Under the pieces are notes generated by a model. It searched no databases and was not told the DNA's origin. It saw only the letters and a list, made by a program, of their open reading frames with translations. Position numbers and translations under genes: made by a program. Source: Beijerinckiaceae bacterium (GTDB lineage: Bacteria; Pseudomonadota; Alphaproteobacteria; Rhizobiales; Beijerinckiaceae). From it: a DNA stretch of 17,920 nucleotides. The stretch spans positions 1 to 17,920 of the forward strand of contig JAKONB010000331.1 of NCBI GenBank assembly GCA_022702195.1, in the 5' to 3' direction. Below are positions 6,460 to 14,350 of the stretch, in pieces; positions within the stretch are counted from its first letter, which is position 1; every line of letters begins with the position of its first letter.

Positions 6460-8037
6460 GTGAGAGACTTCTCGAAGCCGGGCCGCTCGCCGGTCTACGC
6501 CGCCCAGGCGGCGGTGGCGACCTCGCATCCTCTGGCGACCCTGGTGGGCATCGAAGTCCTGCGCAACGGCGGCAACGCGGTGGATGCCGCCATCGCGGCC
6601 GTGGCGGTGCAGGGGGTGGTCGAGCCGGCCATGACCGGCATCGGCGGCGATTGCTTCGCGCTCTATGCGCCCAAGGGCGCGCGCGTGCCCGTCACCCTCA
6701 ACGGCTCGGGCCGCAGCCCGGCCGCCGCGCACGATGCTTGGTACCTGGAGCACGGCGTCGCCATCGGGCCGACCTCGGCCCACGCCGTGACGGTGCCGGG
6801 CGCCGTCGCCGCCTGGGCGCGGCTGCTGGCCGATCACGGCACCCGCAGTCTCGGCGACCTGCTCCAGCCCGCGATCCGCTACGCCGAGGAGGGCTACCCG
6901 GTGCAGCCGCGGGTCGCCTTCGATTGGGCGCGCAACCGCGACAAGCTCCGGGCCGATCCGGGTTCGGCCGCCGCCTACCTCGTCGACGGCGAGGCTCCGC
7001 GGGTCGGCACGATGATGCGTCACCCGATGCTCGCCGCCACCCTGCGGCGCATCGCCGAGCACGGGGCGCCGGGCTTCTACGAGGGGGCGGTGGCGCAGGA
7101 CATGGTGTCCCGCCTGGCGGAACTGGGTGGCCTGCACACGATGGCGGATTTCGCCGCCGCCGCCCCCGAATACGTCACGCCGATCTCGACCCGCTACCGG
7201 GGCTACGACGTCTACGAATGCCCGCCCAGCGGCCAGGGCCTCGCCGCCCTGATGATGCTGAACGTGCTGTCCCAATACGACGTGGGGCGCCTGTCGGAGG
7301 TTGACCGGGTCCATCTCTTCACGGAAGCCTGCAAGCAGGCCTACCATCATCGCGACGCCCTGTTCGCCGACCCGGTGGTGAACGCGGTGCCGGTGGAGCA
7401 CCTGCTGTCGCAGGCCTGGCAGGCGAAGGCCCACGGCGCCATCGACATGGCCCGCGCGCAGGCGCCGGTGCTGTGGCCGGAGATCCGCCACACCGACACG
7501 GTCTATCTCTGCGTGGTCGATCGCGACGGCAACGCGATCTCGCTGATCAACTCGATCTTCCAGGGCTTCGGCAGCGGCATCACCGCTCCGGAGAGCGGCG
7601 TGCTCCTGCACAATCGCGGGTTCTCGTTCCGGGTCGAGCCGGGACACCCCAACACGATCGGTCCATCCAAGCGCCCGATGCACACCATCATCCCCGGCAT
7701 GCTGATGCGCGACGGCGCGGTGGTGGCCCCGTTCGGGGTCATGGGCGGGCATTATCAAGCCATGGGCCACGTGGAGCTGCTCACCGGCCTCATCGACCGG
7801 GGCCTCGACGTGCAGGAGGCCTTGGATGCGCCGCGCAGCTTCGCCTACGGGGGCGGCATCGAGCTGGAGGACGGCTTCGGACCGGATCTCGCCGAGGCCC
7901 TGGCGGCGCGCGGCCACCGCATCGTGCCGGCGCCGCTGCCCATCGGCGGCGGTCAGATCATCTGGATCGATCCCGCGACCGGGCTGCTTGCCGCCGGCTC
8001 CGATCCGCGCAAGGACGGGAGCGCGCTCGGATACTGA
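6460..8037 (+). CDS. Gamma-glutamyltransferase-family Ntn hydrolase, cytosolic
   Basis: The 525-residue protein covers the whole family fold: NGGNAVDAAIAAVAVQGVVEP near the start, the mid-region PPSGQG, and the self-cleavage site HTDTVYLCVVDRDGN, where Thr347 should become the catalytic N-terminal threonine after autoprocessing. Further marks are GSGITAPESGVLLHN and GVMGGHYQAMGH. There is no signal peptide, unlike classical periplasmic GGT. At the position of the paired serines of classical GGT (KR-x-x-SS) it has KRPMHTIIPGM, and the LHNRGFSF segment lacks the acidic pair that holds the gamma-glutamyl amine. These features match the YwrD/cephalosporin-acylase/oxamate-amidohydrolase (HpxW) branch better than glutathione hydrolase. 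Substrate is unknown. The GTG start at 6460 follows AAGGA about ten nt upstream. It is a single gene in a convergent arrangement with the outer-membrane protein gene. Confidence 0.9.
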   Translation: MRDFSKPGRSPVYAAQAAVATSHPLATLVGIEVLRNGGNAVDAAIAAVAVQGVVEPAMTGIGGDCFALYAPKGARVPVTLNGSGRSPAAAHDAWYLEHGVAIGPTSAHAVTVPGAVAAWARLLADHGTRSLGDLLQPAIRYAEEGYPVQPRVAFDWARNRDKLRADPGSAAAYLVDGEAPRVGTMMRHPMLAATLRRIAEHGAPGFYEGAVAQDMVSRLAELGGLHTMADFAAAAPEYVTPISTRYRGYDVYECPPSGQGLAALMMLNVLSQYDVGRLSEVDRVHLFTEACKQAYHHRDALFADPVVNAVPVEHLLSQAWQAKAHGAIDMARAQAPVLWPEIRHTDTVYLCVVDRDGNAISLINSIFQGFGSGITAPESGVLLHNRGFSFRVEPGHPNTIGPSKRPMHTIIPGMLMRDGAVVAPFGVMGGHYQAMGHVELLTGLIDRGLDVQEALDAPRSFAYGGGIELEDGFGPDLAEALAARGHRIVPAPLPIGGGQIIWIDPATGLLAAGSDPRKDGSALGY

Positions 8038-8055
8038 TGACGGCCTGCGCCTGAG

Positions 8056-8074
8056 CGAGGCGGTGGCCGCCTCG
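8056..8074 (+). terminator. GC-rich hairpin downstream of the Ntn-hydrolase gene
   Basis: A perfect 8-bp stem CGAGGCGG/CCGCCTCG (8056-8063 with 8067-8074, loop TGG) lies 18 nt after the stop codon. No U-tract follows, so it may act as an mRNA 3' stabiliser or a Rho-assisted stop rather than an intrinsic terminator. Two more short inverted repeats follow in the same 169-nt convergent gap: CCCCTC/GAGGGG at 8138-8161 and CACCG/CGGTG at 8171-8189. Confidence 0.4.
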
Positions 8075-8206
8075 GAAAGCCCTCCCGGCGTCCGATCGCG
8101 TCTCCGATCGATCCACTGGTCCGTCTCGAGCGCGGAACCCCTCGTCCAAACGGGGGAGGGGACCTGTTCCCACCGTGACAATCGCGGTGATCGCCCGGAG
8201 GGCGTC

Positions 8207-9082
8207 TCAGAATTTCCGCAGGGGGGGGCTCGGCTCGGCGGTCTCGCCCTTGTCCTGGTAGATCGGCACCGTGGCGCGCAGCCAGCCGCGTGTCTCGAGG
8301 CCGGCATAGTGGCGCTGGACCACGTCCCGCGTGACGTAGGCCTGGAGATTGACGGGTCCGAAATTGTACCCGACCAGTCCACCGACCGCGACCTGACCCT
8401 GCCGGGCATAGGACGGGTTGTTGGTCGGGAGATCGGTGGATCCGAACGCCACGGGTCCGATCTCCCACTTGCCGAAATGCTTCGTGGCCGTGAGGTCGAG
8501 ATTGAGAAAATCCGGGTAATATGCGCCGGTGGCCGACCGCGTCTCGAAGAAGGTGCCGTACAGGAGGTTGCCGGTCAGGTTCCAGCCATCACCGTTATAG
8601 GTGAGGGCGAAGCGCTGGTGCAGGACCGCGTTCTGGATGACGATCTGCGTGTCGCTCGGCAGGTACGCACCGAGCAGGTAGCTGAAATTCAGGTCGTGGC
8701 CGAGCTTCCAGGCCACCTGCGCGGCGAGCAGCGTCTGCCCGAAACCGCTCTGGTAGGCCGCCCCCTTCGTGCTCGACGCCGTGATCGGCTGCAACACCAC
8801 GACTTGCAGCCGGCCGCCGCCGATTTCGGCCGGCGTCGCCCAGAGGAAGGACGGCAGGTTGATGGTCGAGTCGGTGGAGCGCGGGCTGATGTCGCGCGCG
8901 CCGAAACTCGACGTGTCGATGAAATAGAGGCCGACGGGCAGCGGCGCGCCGGGCGGTTGCCCCACGGTCTGTCCGGGCTGGGCCGCCGAGCCCGCCCTGA
9001 CGGAGGTGGCCGCCAACCCGACGGCCAGTGCGGGGACGATCGCAGCCATCTGCGTCGCCCGGAAAAACCCAGCTGTCTTCAT
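8207..9082 (-). CDS. Outer-membrane beta-barrel protein, phenol MetA-pathway (PF13557-like) family
   Basis: The 291-residue protein has a signal peptide (MKTAGFFRATQ, hydrophobic core, likely cleavage after SVRA at about 30). The ATG at 9082 was chosen because it gives a standard signal; an in-frame start at 9133 would bury it. The mature part has alternating amphipathic strands and ends in Phe, the usual C-terminal signature for Bam-assembled barrels. LPVGLYFIDT, LPSFLWATPAEIGGGRLQ and the end pattern GYNFGPVNLQAYVTRDV...GLETRGWLRATVPI are typical of the MetA-pathway phenol degradation (SphA-like) transporter family. Despite the name, members occur well beyond aromatic catabolism and their cargo is mostly unknown. 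No catabolic genes are nearby. A run of eight Cs lies in the codons for the terminal EPSPPLRKF. Confidence 0.85.
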   Translation of the reverse strand: MKTAGFFRATQMAAIVPALAVGLAATSVRAGSAAQPGQTVGQPPGAPLPVGLYFIDTSSFGARDISPRSTDSTINLPSFLWATPAEIGGGRLQVVVLQPITASSTKGAAYQSGFGQTLLAAQVAWKLGHDLNFSYLLGAYLPSDTQIVIQNAVLHQRFALTYNGDGWNLTGNLLYGTFFETRSATGAYYPDFLNLDLTATKHFGKWEIGPVAFGSTDLPTNNPSYARQGQVAVGGLVGYNFGPVNLQAYVTRDVVQRHYAGLETRGWLRATVPIYQDKGETAEPSPPLRKF

Positions 9083-9238
9083 TCCACGGTCCACACCCAG
9101 CCCATCGTCGGGCCGGCCTCTATGGCACGTCATCGAGGATTATGGGGGCGTCTCGGGCGTGGGGTGCGCAGTCGTGGCGCGGGCGTCACCCTCGCGCAAC
9201 GAGGCGCGCCCCTGAGTCCATCCCGGCCATCGTCCCGC

Positions 9239-9598
9239 TCAGGACGCTCCGCCGCCCTGCGCGAAGGTCGCGTTGTAGAGGGATTCGTGGCTCGCCATCA
9301 GAGCGGCGATCTGTGCGCTGAGGCGGGTGTACGTCTCGCGCATCTCCCGAAAATGGGCATTCGTCTCGGCCTGAAGCGTTCCGAGATCGCGCAGCGCGTC
9401 TCGATCCGCATCGTCGTCGAGGAGGCGCGTCCCCTCCCGCAGGGCCAGAACACGGACCTGCCGCTCGACCCCGTCGAGCATCGCAAGGTGCTGGGCCAGG
9501 TAGTCCTGCGCATCCATGAGCTTGATCAGGCTTGCCTGAAGCATCTGTCGGGCCCGAACCGTCTCCGAGACGGTGATCGCGTTATTGACCGACGGCAT
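9239..9598 (-). CDS. Small helical (coiled-coil) protein following the chemoreceptor gene
   Basis: The 119-residue product starts MPSVNNAITVSE from the ATG at 9598; a TTG seven codons upstream is a less likely start. Apart from its ends it is helical throughout with leucine/alanine heptads (LQASLIKLMDAQDYLAQHLAMLDGVERQV, then LGTLQAETNAHFREMRETYTRLSAQIAALM). This suggests a helical hairpin or bundle with a hinge near LLDDDADRD at about 59-67. There is no signal, membrane span or enzyme motif. It lies 87 nt downstream of the PAS-chemoreceptor gene on the same strand, with no strong terminator between, so co-transcription is plausible. A role as an accessory of the receptor, or as an unrelated small bundle protein, is speculation; I recognise no family. 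Confidence 0.7.
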   Translation of the reverse strand: MPSVNNAITVSETVRARQMLQASLIKLMDAQDYLAQHLAMLDGVERQVRVLALREGTRLLDDDADRDALRDLGTLQAETNAHFREMRETYTRLSAQIAALMASHESLYNATFAQGGGAS

Positions 9599-9685
9599 CG
9601 GGCCGTGCCCCCCGTGCAAGAGCAGCCAGGCTGCGTGTCCACAAGACTTTGATCCACGGGACTTGGATCGAGACGGAGGCCGGCA

Positions 9686-11170
9686 TCACCGCGCCAGAAC
9701 GCAGGCGGCATCCTTCGTCGTTCCCACCGCGCACGAGACGTCATGGATCGAGGCCGAGATCGCGATGACGTTCTGCGAGATGGCGCGGACGGCCTCGGCC
9801 GCTTCCTGCATGCTCGACGACATCTCACGCGTCACCACGCTCTGCTGCTCCACCGCGGCGGAAGTGCTCACCACGTAGTCGCGCATGGTCTCCACCGAGC
9901 CCTGGATCGTCACGAGGGAGCCCACCACCTGGCCCGAGGCCGCCTGCACGCTCTCGATCTCCCGTGAGATCTGGTTCGTGGCCTGAGCGGCCTGGGCCGC
10001 GAGGTTCTTGACCTCCTGGGCCACCACGGCGAACCCTCGGCCGGCCTCCCCGGCCCGGGCCGCCTCGATGGTCGCGTTCAGGGCCAGCAGGTTGATCTGG
10101 CTCGCGATGTCCTGGATCAGCGCCACGATGCCGGTCATCGCCGTCGCCGTCATGGTGAGGCGCTGGGTGAGGGCGCCGGCCGCGTCCACCTCCGCCCTTG
10201 CGCCCTCCGTCGCCGTCCGGGCCTTGCTCATGCTCTGAGAAATCTCGCTCACGGACGCCGCCAGTTCCTCGGCGGCGGCGGCCATGGTCTGCACGTTGCC
10301 CGCGGTGTTGCCCGCCGCCCGGGACGCGGAGCGGGATTCCTCCGATGAGCGCAGGACGGCCTGGTCGATGTCGCCGAAATTCCGCTCGATCAGCCGGTTC
10401 AGGTCCGCCAGGAGCCTGACCTGTGCGGTGATGTCGGTGGAGAACTTCACCACTTTGTAGGGGCGACCGTTCGCATCGAGGATCGGGTTGTAGGACGCCT
10501 CGATCCAGACCTCCCGGCCGCCCTTGCCGAGGCGCTTGAACTGGCCCGCCTGATGCTCGCCCCGGCGCAGACTGGCCCAGAAGGCGGCGTAGGCGGGGGC
10601 GTCGCGGAGGGCCGGTTCGACGAACAGGCTGTGGGGCCGTCCGAGGATCTCCGGCAGCGTGTAGCCGACGACCGCCAGGAAATTTTCGTTGGCCTCGATA
10701 ATCGTCCCCTGGAGGTCGAAGGCGATGACCGCCTGGGCCTTGTGAATGGCCTCGATCTGCCCCTGCCGATCCGCGTCCTGCGCCTTCTGTCGCGTGATGT
10801 CGGTGGCAAACTTGATGATCTTGTAGGGCTTGCCCCGGCGGTCGAGGATCGGATTGTAGGACGCCTCGATCCAGATCTCGCGGCCGTCCTTGCCGATGCG
10901 CTTGAACTGCCCGGCCTGGAACATGCCGCGCCGCAGCTTGTCCCAGAACTCCGCATAGGCGCGGCTGTCCCGGTGGGCCGGTTCGATGAAGCGGCTGTGA
11001 GGCATGCCTGCGATCTCGCCCGGATCGTAGCCGAGAACGGACAGGAAGTTCCCGTTGGCTCGAATGACCGTTCCGTCGAGATCAAATTCGATCACTCCCT
11101 GCGATCGCTCGATGGCGGCAAGCGTCTCGATCACATGTGTCTTGGTTTTATCCATCCTGCCGAAGAACAT
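9686..11170 (-). CDS. Soluble methyl-accepting chemotaxis protein with two tandem PAS domains
   Basis: The 494-residue receptor has PAS1 at about 24-127, PAS2 at about 146-249 and an MCP signalling domain from about 275 to the end. The hairpin tip is IASQINLLALNATIEAARAGEAGRGFAVVAQEVKNLA at 355-390, the stretch that contacts CheA and CheW. It has no membrane segment and no HAMP, so it is a cytosolic sensor. Each PAS ends in the same signature, W-IEASYNPILD...GRPYK-x-x-KF-x-TDIT, typical of PAS domains in Aer-like and BdlA-like receptors that can hold a flavin or haem, although no diagnostic ligand is certain. The two-PAS-plus-MCP plan equals that of P. aeruginosa BdlA, a biofilm-dispersal regulator; function here is unproven. 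The ATG at 11170 is used; the ATG at 11155 (MDKTKTHV) is an alternative. No che gene is nearby, so this is an orphan receptor. Confidence 0.93.
   Translation of the reverse strand: MFFGRMDKTKTHVIETLAAIERSQGVIEFDLDGTVIRANGNFLSVLGYDPGEIAGMPHSRFIEPAHRDSRAYAEFWDKLRRGMFQAGQFKRIGKDGREIWIEASYNPILDRRGKPYKIIKFATDITRQKAQDADRQGQIEAIHKAQAVIAFDLQGTIIEANENFLAVVGYTLPEILGRPHSLFVEPALRDAPAYAAFWASLRRGEHQAGQFKRLGKGGREVWIEASYNPILDANGRPYKVVKFSTDITAQVRLLADLNRLIERNFGDIDQAVLRSSEESRSASRAAGNTAGNVQTMAAAAEELAASVSEISQSMSKARTATEGARAEVDAAGALTQRLTMTATAMTGIVALIQDIASQINLLALNATIEAARAGEAGRGFAVVAQEVKNLAAQAAQATNQISREIESVQAASGQVVGSLVTIQGSVETMRDYVVSTSAAVEQQSVVTREMSSSMQEAAEAVRAISQNVIAISASIHDVSCAVGTTKDAACVLAR
10424..11101 (-). repeat. 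Tandem PAS duplication within the chemoreceptor gene
   Basis: The two PAS domains are separated by exactly 366 nt (122 codons). DNA identity is high as well as protein identity: the stretch around 10480-10520 (coding WIEASYNPIL) and its partner around 10846-10886 differ at only a few, mostly synonymous, bases. This points to a fairly recent duplication or to gene conversion between the copies. Confidence 0.85.
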
Positions 11171-11188
11171 GCGGAGCCGCCTTCATGG

Positions 11189-11203
11189 ATATACGTTGTA
11201 TAT
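11189..11203. promoter_or_regulatory. Perfect inverted repeat ATATAC-GTT-GTATAT upstream of the receptor gene
   Basis: Six-base arms are perfectly complementary around a 3-nt centre, 18 to 33 nt before the ATG of the PAS chemoreceptor. It lies in an AT-rich patch (11185-11240) that also contains TACAAT on the minus strand, a possible -10. The size and symmetry suit a dimeric repressor site overlapping the transcript start. The regulator is unknown. Confidence 0.4.
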
Positions 11204-11635
11204 TGTAAATACTGGCCGATTTGACGTTTTCATCGGTTTCGGCATGTCGAAACAACGTGCGAACACCATCGCCGCCCATTCCTTAACAGGGCGTTTATTT
11301 TCCGCGTCAGCTCAACTCAAATACGAAGAATGCGCATTTCGCGATGCGCGTGGTGGCGGCGGTCAGGTCGCAAGGCCGGGCCGGATGGTTCTGCGGCGGT
11401 CCCGGATTCCGGCGACGCCCGAGCCACGGGGGGCATCGTCCCGTCTCGCGAGCGGAGGCTGTATCCATTCCGGATTAGTCGTACCTTTGCGCCGATGAAA
11501 AGCGCGCGGGACTGGATCAGGATTTCGGGGATCGAATCGCCACACGCATACCCGACATGACGCCCGATCTCGCTGGACGCTGAAGGCGCGGCAGGTGTCG
11601 CGCGGGGGATGCGACGACACGCGCGAAATGCTCCG
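11204..11635. other. Intergenic region between the receptor and the esterase
   Basis: This 432-nt stretch lies between two divergent genes. Its left part (11204-11330) is AT-richer and likely holds the receptor promoter. A hairpin GCGCAT/ATGCGC is at 11332-11349. From 11350 to 11635 there are open frames on both strands but none has a ribosome-binding site, a credible start or a recognisable protein. I see nothing else in it. Confidence 0.5.
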
Positions 11636-12535
11636 ATGTCCGTCACCCAGATCAATCGGATCCGCGCCCGACTCGCCGCGCGGCCCAGGCCCCGAGACCT
11701 CGCGGCCCGGCGCGAACGGCTCGACAGCCTCGGCCGGGACTACGTGCTCCCGTCCGACGTGACGGTGACCCCCGTGCTCGCGGGGGGCGTGCCTGCCGAA
11801 TGGACGTGGACGGCGGGCGCGGACGACACGCAGGTGCTCCTGTTCCTGCATGGCGGTGGCTATATGGCCGGCTCGCTGGCCAGTCACCGTCATGTTGTGG
11901 CCGAGGCCGGGCGGGAGGCCGGCACCCGGACGCTCGCCCTCGCTTACCGGCTCGCGCCCGAGCATCCCTTCCCGGCCGCCGTCGACGATGCGCTGGCCGG
12001 GTACCGGTATCTCCTCGATGGCGGGACTGCGCCGGAACACATCGTTCTGGCCGGCGAGAGCGCCGGGGGTGGTCTCGCCCTCGCCACGGTGCTGTCCCTG
12101 CGCGAGGCCGGCCTGCCGCTCCCGCGCTGTCTCTGGCTGTCATCGCCCTGGGTGGACCTCGCGCTCACCGGTGGCACGCTCACCGACAAGGCGGCCGTCG
12201 ATCCGTTGCTCAGCCAGGCCTACCTCTCCGATCTCGCCGCCGCTTACCTCGCCGGTTCCGATCCGCGGGCGCCGCTCGTCTCCCCGATCCACGCGGACCT
12301 GGCCGGCCTGCCGCCGCTGTTGATCCAGGTCGGCTCCGCCGAGGTGCTGCTCGACGATGCGGTACGGCTCGCGAGCCGGGCAGGGGCGGCCGATTGCGCG
12401 GTGTCGCTGCAGATCTGGCCACACATGATCCATGCCTGGCATCTGTTCTACCCAGAGGTGGACGAAGGCCGGGCGGCCCTTCGGCAGGCCGGATCGTTCA
12501 TCCGGTCGCAGCTTCGCGGCGCGGAGCCGCCATGA
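11636..12535 (+). CDS. Alpha/beta-hydrolase, HSL-family esterase/lipase
   Basis: The 299-residue protein, counted from the ATG at 11636, has the hormone-sensitive-lipase family layout. The oxyanion motif HGGGYMAGS is at 72-80, with ALAYRLAPEHPFPAAVDDAL after it. The nucleophile elbow GESAGGG at 140-146 gives Ser142. The acid lies in GSAEVLLDDA (233-242), and His266 sits in HMIHAWHLF. There is no signal peptide, so it is cytosolic. Such enzymes hydrolyse esters of short to medium acyl chains; the physiological substrate is not known. An ATG at 11609, nine codons upstream, is an alternative start; neither has a good Shine-Dalgarno. The next plus-strand gene begins 151 nt downstream and is also a lipase-like protein, but it has its own strong ribosome-binding site and probably a separate role. 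Confidence 0.9.
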   Translation: MSVTQINRIRARLAARPRPRDLAARRERLDSLGRDYVLPSDVTVTPVLAGGVPAEWTWTAGADDTQVLLFLHGGGYMAGSLASHRHVVAEAGREAGTRTLALAYRLAPEHPFPAAVDDALAGYRYLLDGGTAPEHIVLAGESAGGGLALATVLSLREAGLPLPRCLWLSSPWVDLALTGGTLTDKAAVDPLLSQAYLSDLAAAYLAGSDPRAPLVSPIHADLAGLPPLLIQVGSAEVLLDDAVRLASRAGAADCAVSLQIWPHMIHAWHLFYPEVDEGRAALRQAGSFIRSQLRGAEPP

Positions 12536-12686
12536 ACCCGCGCTGTCATCCCCGGCATTCAGCCGGAAATCCGGTTGTCACGGCCCATCTGCCCGCGATG
12601 GCCTCGCAACCGCCGACGCGGCTTCTGGCTGGGCGCGTCCCGCTCCTTCCAACCGCAGGACACCAACACGCACCGGAGGCTCTGCC

Positions 12687-14345
12687 ATGACCGCACCGAC
12701 TCTGAAGAACTATTTCGACGTGTCGAGCTGGATGTATGGAGACGCGACGGACGACAACCTTCCCCCGATCCCCACGGGCCTCGACACGTTCGAATACCTG
12801 CCGGGACGATTCGACACCGGCCTGGATACAGGTTCCGGTTTCCACGGCGCCGCCTTCATCACCGATGGCCCCGATCCCACCGTGGTGATCGGTTTCGAGG
12901 GCACGGATTCCTCGGGAATCACGGAGCGCCCGGCTTTCCTGGCCGCCCAGATCCAAGCGGATCTCACCCTGTATTTCGGGTATCGGCCGGCGGCCCTCAC
13001 CCAGGCGCTCGACTTCGCCAGGACGGTGATCGCCACCGCCGAACAGCAGGGCATTCCCAGTGACCACGTCGTCGTCACCGGTCATTCGCTGGGTGCCGGC
13101 GAGGCGGCTTACGTCGCCACCCAACTCGACCTCGGGGGCGTCACCTTCGCGGCGCCCGGCCTCGATCAGGACTTCATCCTGGCGCCCGGCGACGCCCTGA
13201 CCAACTACGTCGCGTATGGCGATCCGGTCGGGAACTACAGTGCGACCCCCGCCAATTTCGAGGGGGCCTTCCTGTTCAGCCAGGACATCCGGCGGGTCGG
13301 TGCTCCGACCTATCTCGACAAGGACGGCGCGGGCGTCGGCCAGCTCGAGCGCGATCTGCTCCAGGGCGCGACCGAACACTTCGATCCCGCCGGGTCCGAC
13401 TACGATCCGGCCCTCGGTCTCCTGGAGGTCGGTGGTCTGGCGGGTCTGTTTCATCGCCTGACCTTCTACGGGGACCAGTTCTCGCCTTCGCTCAATACCG
13501 ATGCGCCGGTCCAGGTCGATGACAGCCGGATCGTCAGCGGGGTCCAATATCTCCAATTCTACGGTGACCTGATCGACCGCAGCGGTCTGGTCAGCGATGG
13601 CTTCTACAACATCCACAACCCGGACGTTCGGGCGTCCGGCATCGATCCGGAGGTGCACTACGGCCTCTTCGGCTGGCGGGAGGGAAGGGACCCGAACCCC
13701 TCCTTCTCCACCCTCGGCTACCGCGCCGCCAACCCGGACGTCGCATCCGCCGCGACCGATCCGCTCGCCGCCTACCATGCTGGCGGATGGCGGGCCGGCT
13801 CCGATCCCGGAGCGAATTTCGACGCCCAACTCTACCTGATGCGCAATCCCGACGTGCGGGCGGCGGGCCTCGACCCGCTGGCCCATTACCTCGATTTCGG
13901 CCGCTACGAGGGGCGCGCGGCAGAGACCGCGATCGGCCGCGCCACCGACCTTGCCGCCACCGGGGGCTTCGATACGGAGTATTACCTGCTGAGCAATCCG
14001 GACGTCGCGGCGGCGGCTTTGCGGACGGCCGCCCCACTCGCCTTCGCGGCCGCGCATTACGCGGAGTCAGGATGGCGCGAAGGACGGGACGGCAACGGGT
14101 ATTTCGATACGAAAGGGTATCTCGAAGCCTATGGCGACGTGCGGGCCGCGGGCGTGGACCCCCTCGCGCATTACGAAACCTTCGGATGGCGTGAGGGACG
14201 CGATCCGTCGCGGGATTTCGATACCAAGCTGTACCTGTCCCACAACCCGGATGTCGCTCGGGCCGGGGTGGACCCCCTGCTCCATTACCTGACCTCCGGG
14301 ATCTATGAGGGGCGTTCGCCGCAGGCCGATGGTGTGTTCGCCTGA
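12687..14345 (+). CDS. Class-3-lipase-like domain fused to six NPDV repeats
   Basis: The 552-residue protein starts at the ATG at 12687, set by GGAGG at 12675-12679 with a 7-nt spacer. Residues 1-290 resemble a class 3 lipase: VVIGFEGTD, the nucleophile elbow GHSLGAG at 132-138 (Ser134), YVAYGDPVG giving a likely acid Asp179, and His256 in LFHRLTFYGD as the likely histidine. Residues 303-546 carry six repeats of about 38 residues with the core F-D-T-x-x-YL-x-x-NPDV-x-AAG-x-DPL-x-HY-x-x-x-G-x-x-EGR. Such repeats occur on large secreted proteins in Methylobacterium and other bacteria, as I recall. There is no N-terminal signal and no glycine-rich RTX nonapeptide. Export by a type I or other signal-less route is therefore possible but unproven, and no transporter genes are nearby. 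Enzymatic activity is inferred from the triad only. Confidence 0.87.
   Translation: MTAPTLKNYFDVSSWMYGDATDDNLPPIPTGLDTFEYLPGRFDTGLDTGSGFHGAAFITDGPDPTVVIGFEGTDSSGITERPAFLAAQIQADLTLYFGYRPAALTQALDFARTVIATAEQQGIPSDHVVVTGHSLGAGEAAYVATQLDLGGVTFAAPGLDQDFILAPGDALTNYVAYGDPVGNYSATPANFEGAFLFSQDIRRVGAPTYLDKDGAGVGQLERDLLQGATEHFDPAGSDYDPALGLLEVGGLAGLFHRLTFYGDQFSPSLNTDAPVQVDDSRIVSGVQYLQFYGDLIDRSGLVSDGFYNIHNPDVRASGIDPEVHYGLFGWREGRDPNPSFSTLGYRAANPDVASAATDPLAAYHAGGWRAGSDPGANFDAQLYLMRNPDVRAAGLDPLAHYLDFGRYEGRAAETAIGRATDLAATGGFDTEYYLLSNPDVAAAALRTAAPLAFAAAHYAESGWREGRDGNGYFDTKGYLEAYGDVRAAGVDPLAHYETFGWREGRDPSRDFDTKLYLSHNPDVARAGVDPLLHYLTSGIYEGRSPQADGVFA
13593..14324 (+). repeat. Six in-frame NPDV repeats in the lipase-like protein
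   Basis: Approximate protein positions are 303-337, 338-375, 376-410, 426-470, 471-508 and 509-546. Copies 1, 5 and 6 are the closest to consensus. Copy 2 has lost some consensus residues (ANPDVASAATDPL). A linker of about 15 residues separates copies 3 and 4. Copy 4 is expanded by about seven residues after NPDV, and copy 5 has YGDV in place of NPDV. The divergence argues for an old array rather than a recent expansion. Confidence 0.85.
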
Positions 14346-14350
14346 GGCCC

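Noticed and set aside
6328..8409. Long minus-strand open frame (693 codons) opposite the Ntn-hydrolase gene
   Set aside because: It is antisense to a clear gene, its protein is His/Arg/Gly-rich with no domain, and long antisense frames are normal in DNA of this G+C content.
11317..11655. 112-codon minus-strand frame between the receptor and the esterase
   Set aside because: It has no ribosome-binding site, no recognisable protein pattern, and it overlaps the start of the esterase.
12546..14057. Minus-strand open frame of 503 codons opposite the lipase-repeat gene
   Set aside because: It mirrors a gene with catalytic motifs and repeats; the antisense product is low-complexity and has no supported start.
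13593..14324. Repeat array considered as CRISPR or tandem DNA repeat
   Set aside because: The repeats are in frame, diverged at the DNA level and conserved as protein, so they are protein repeats.
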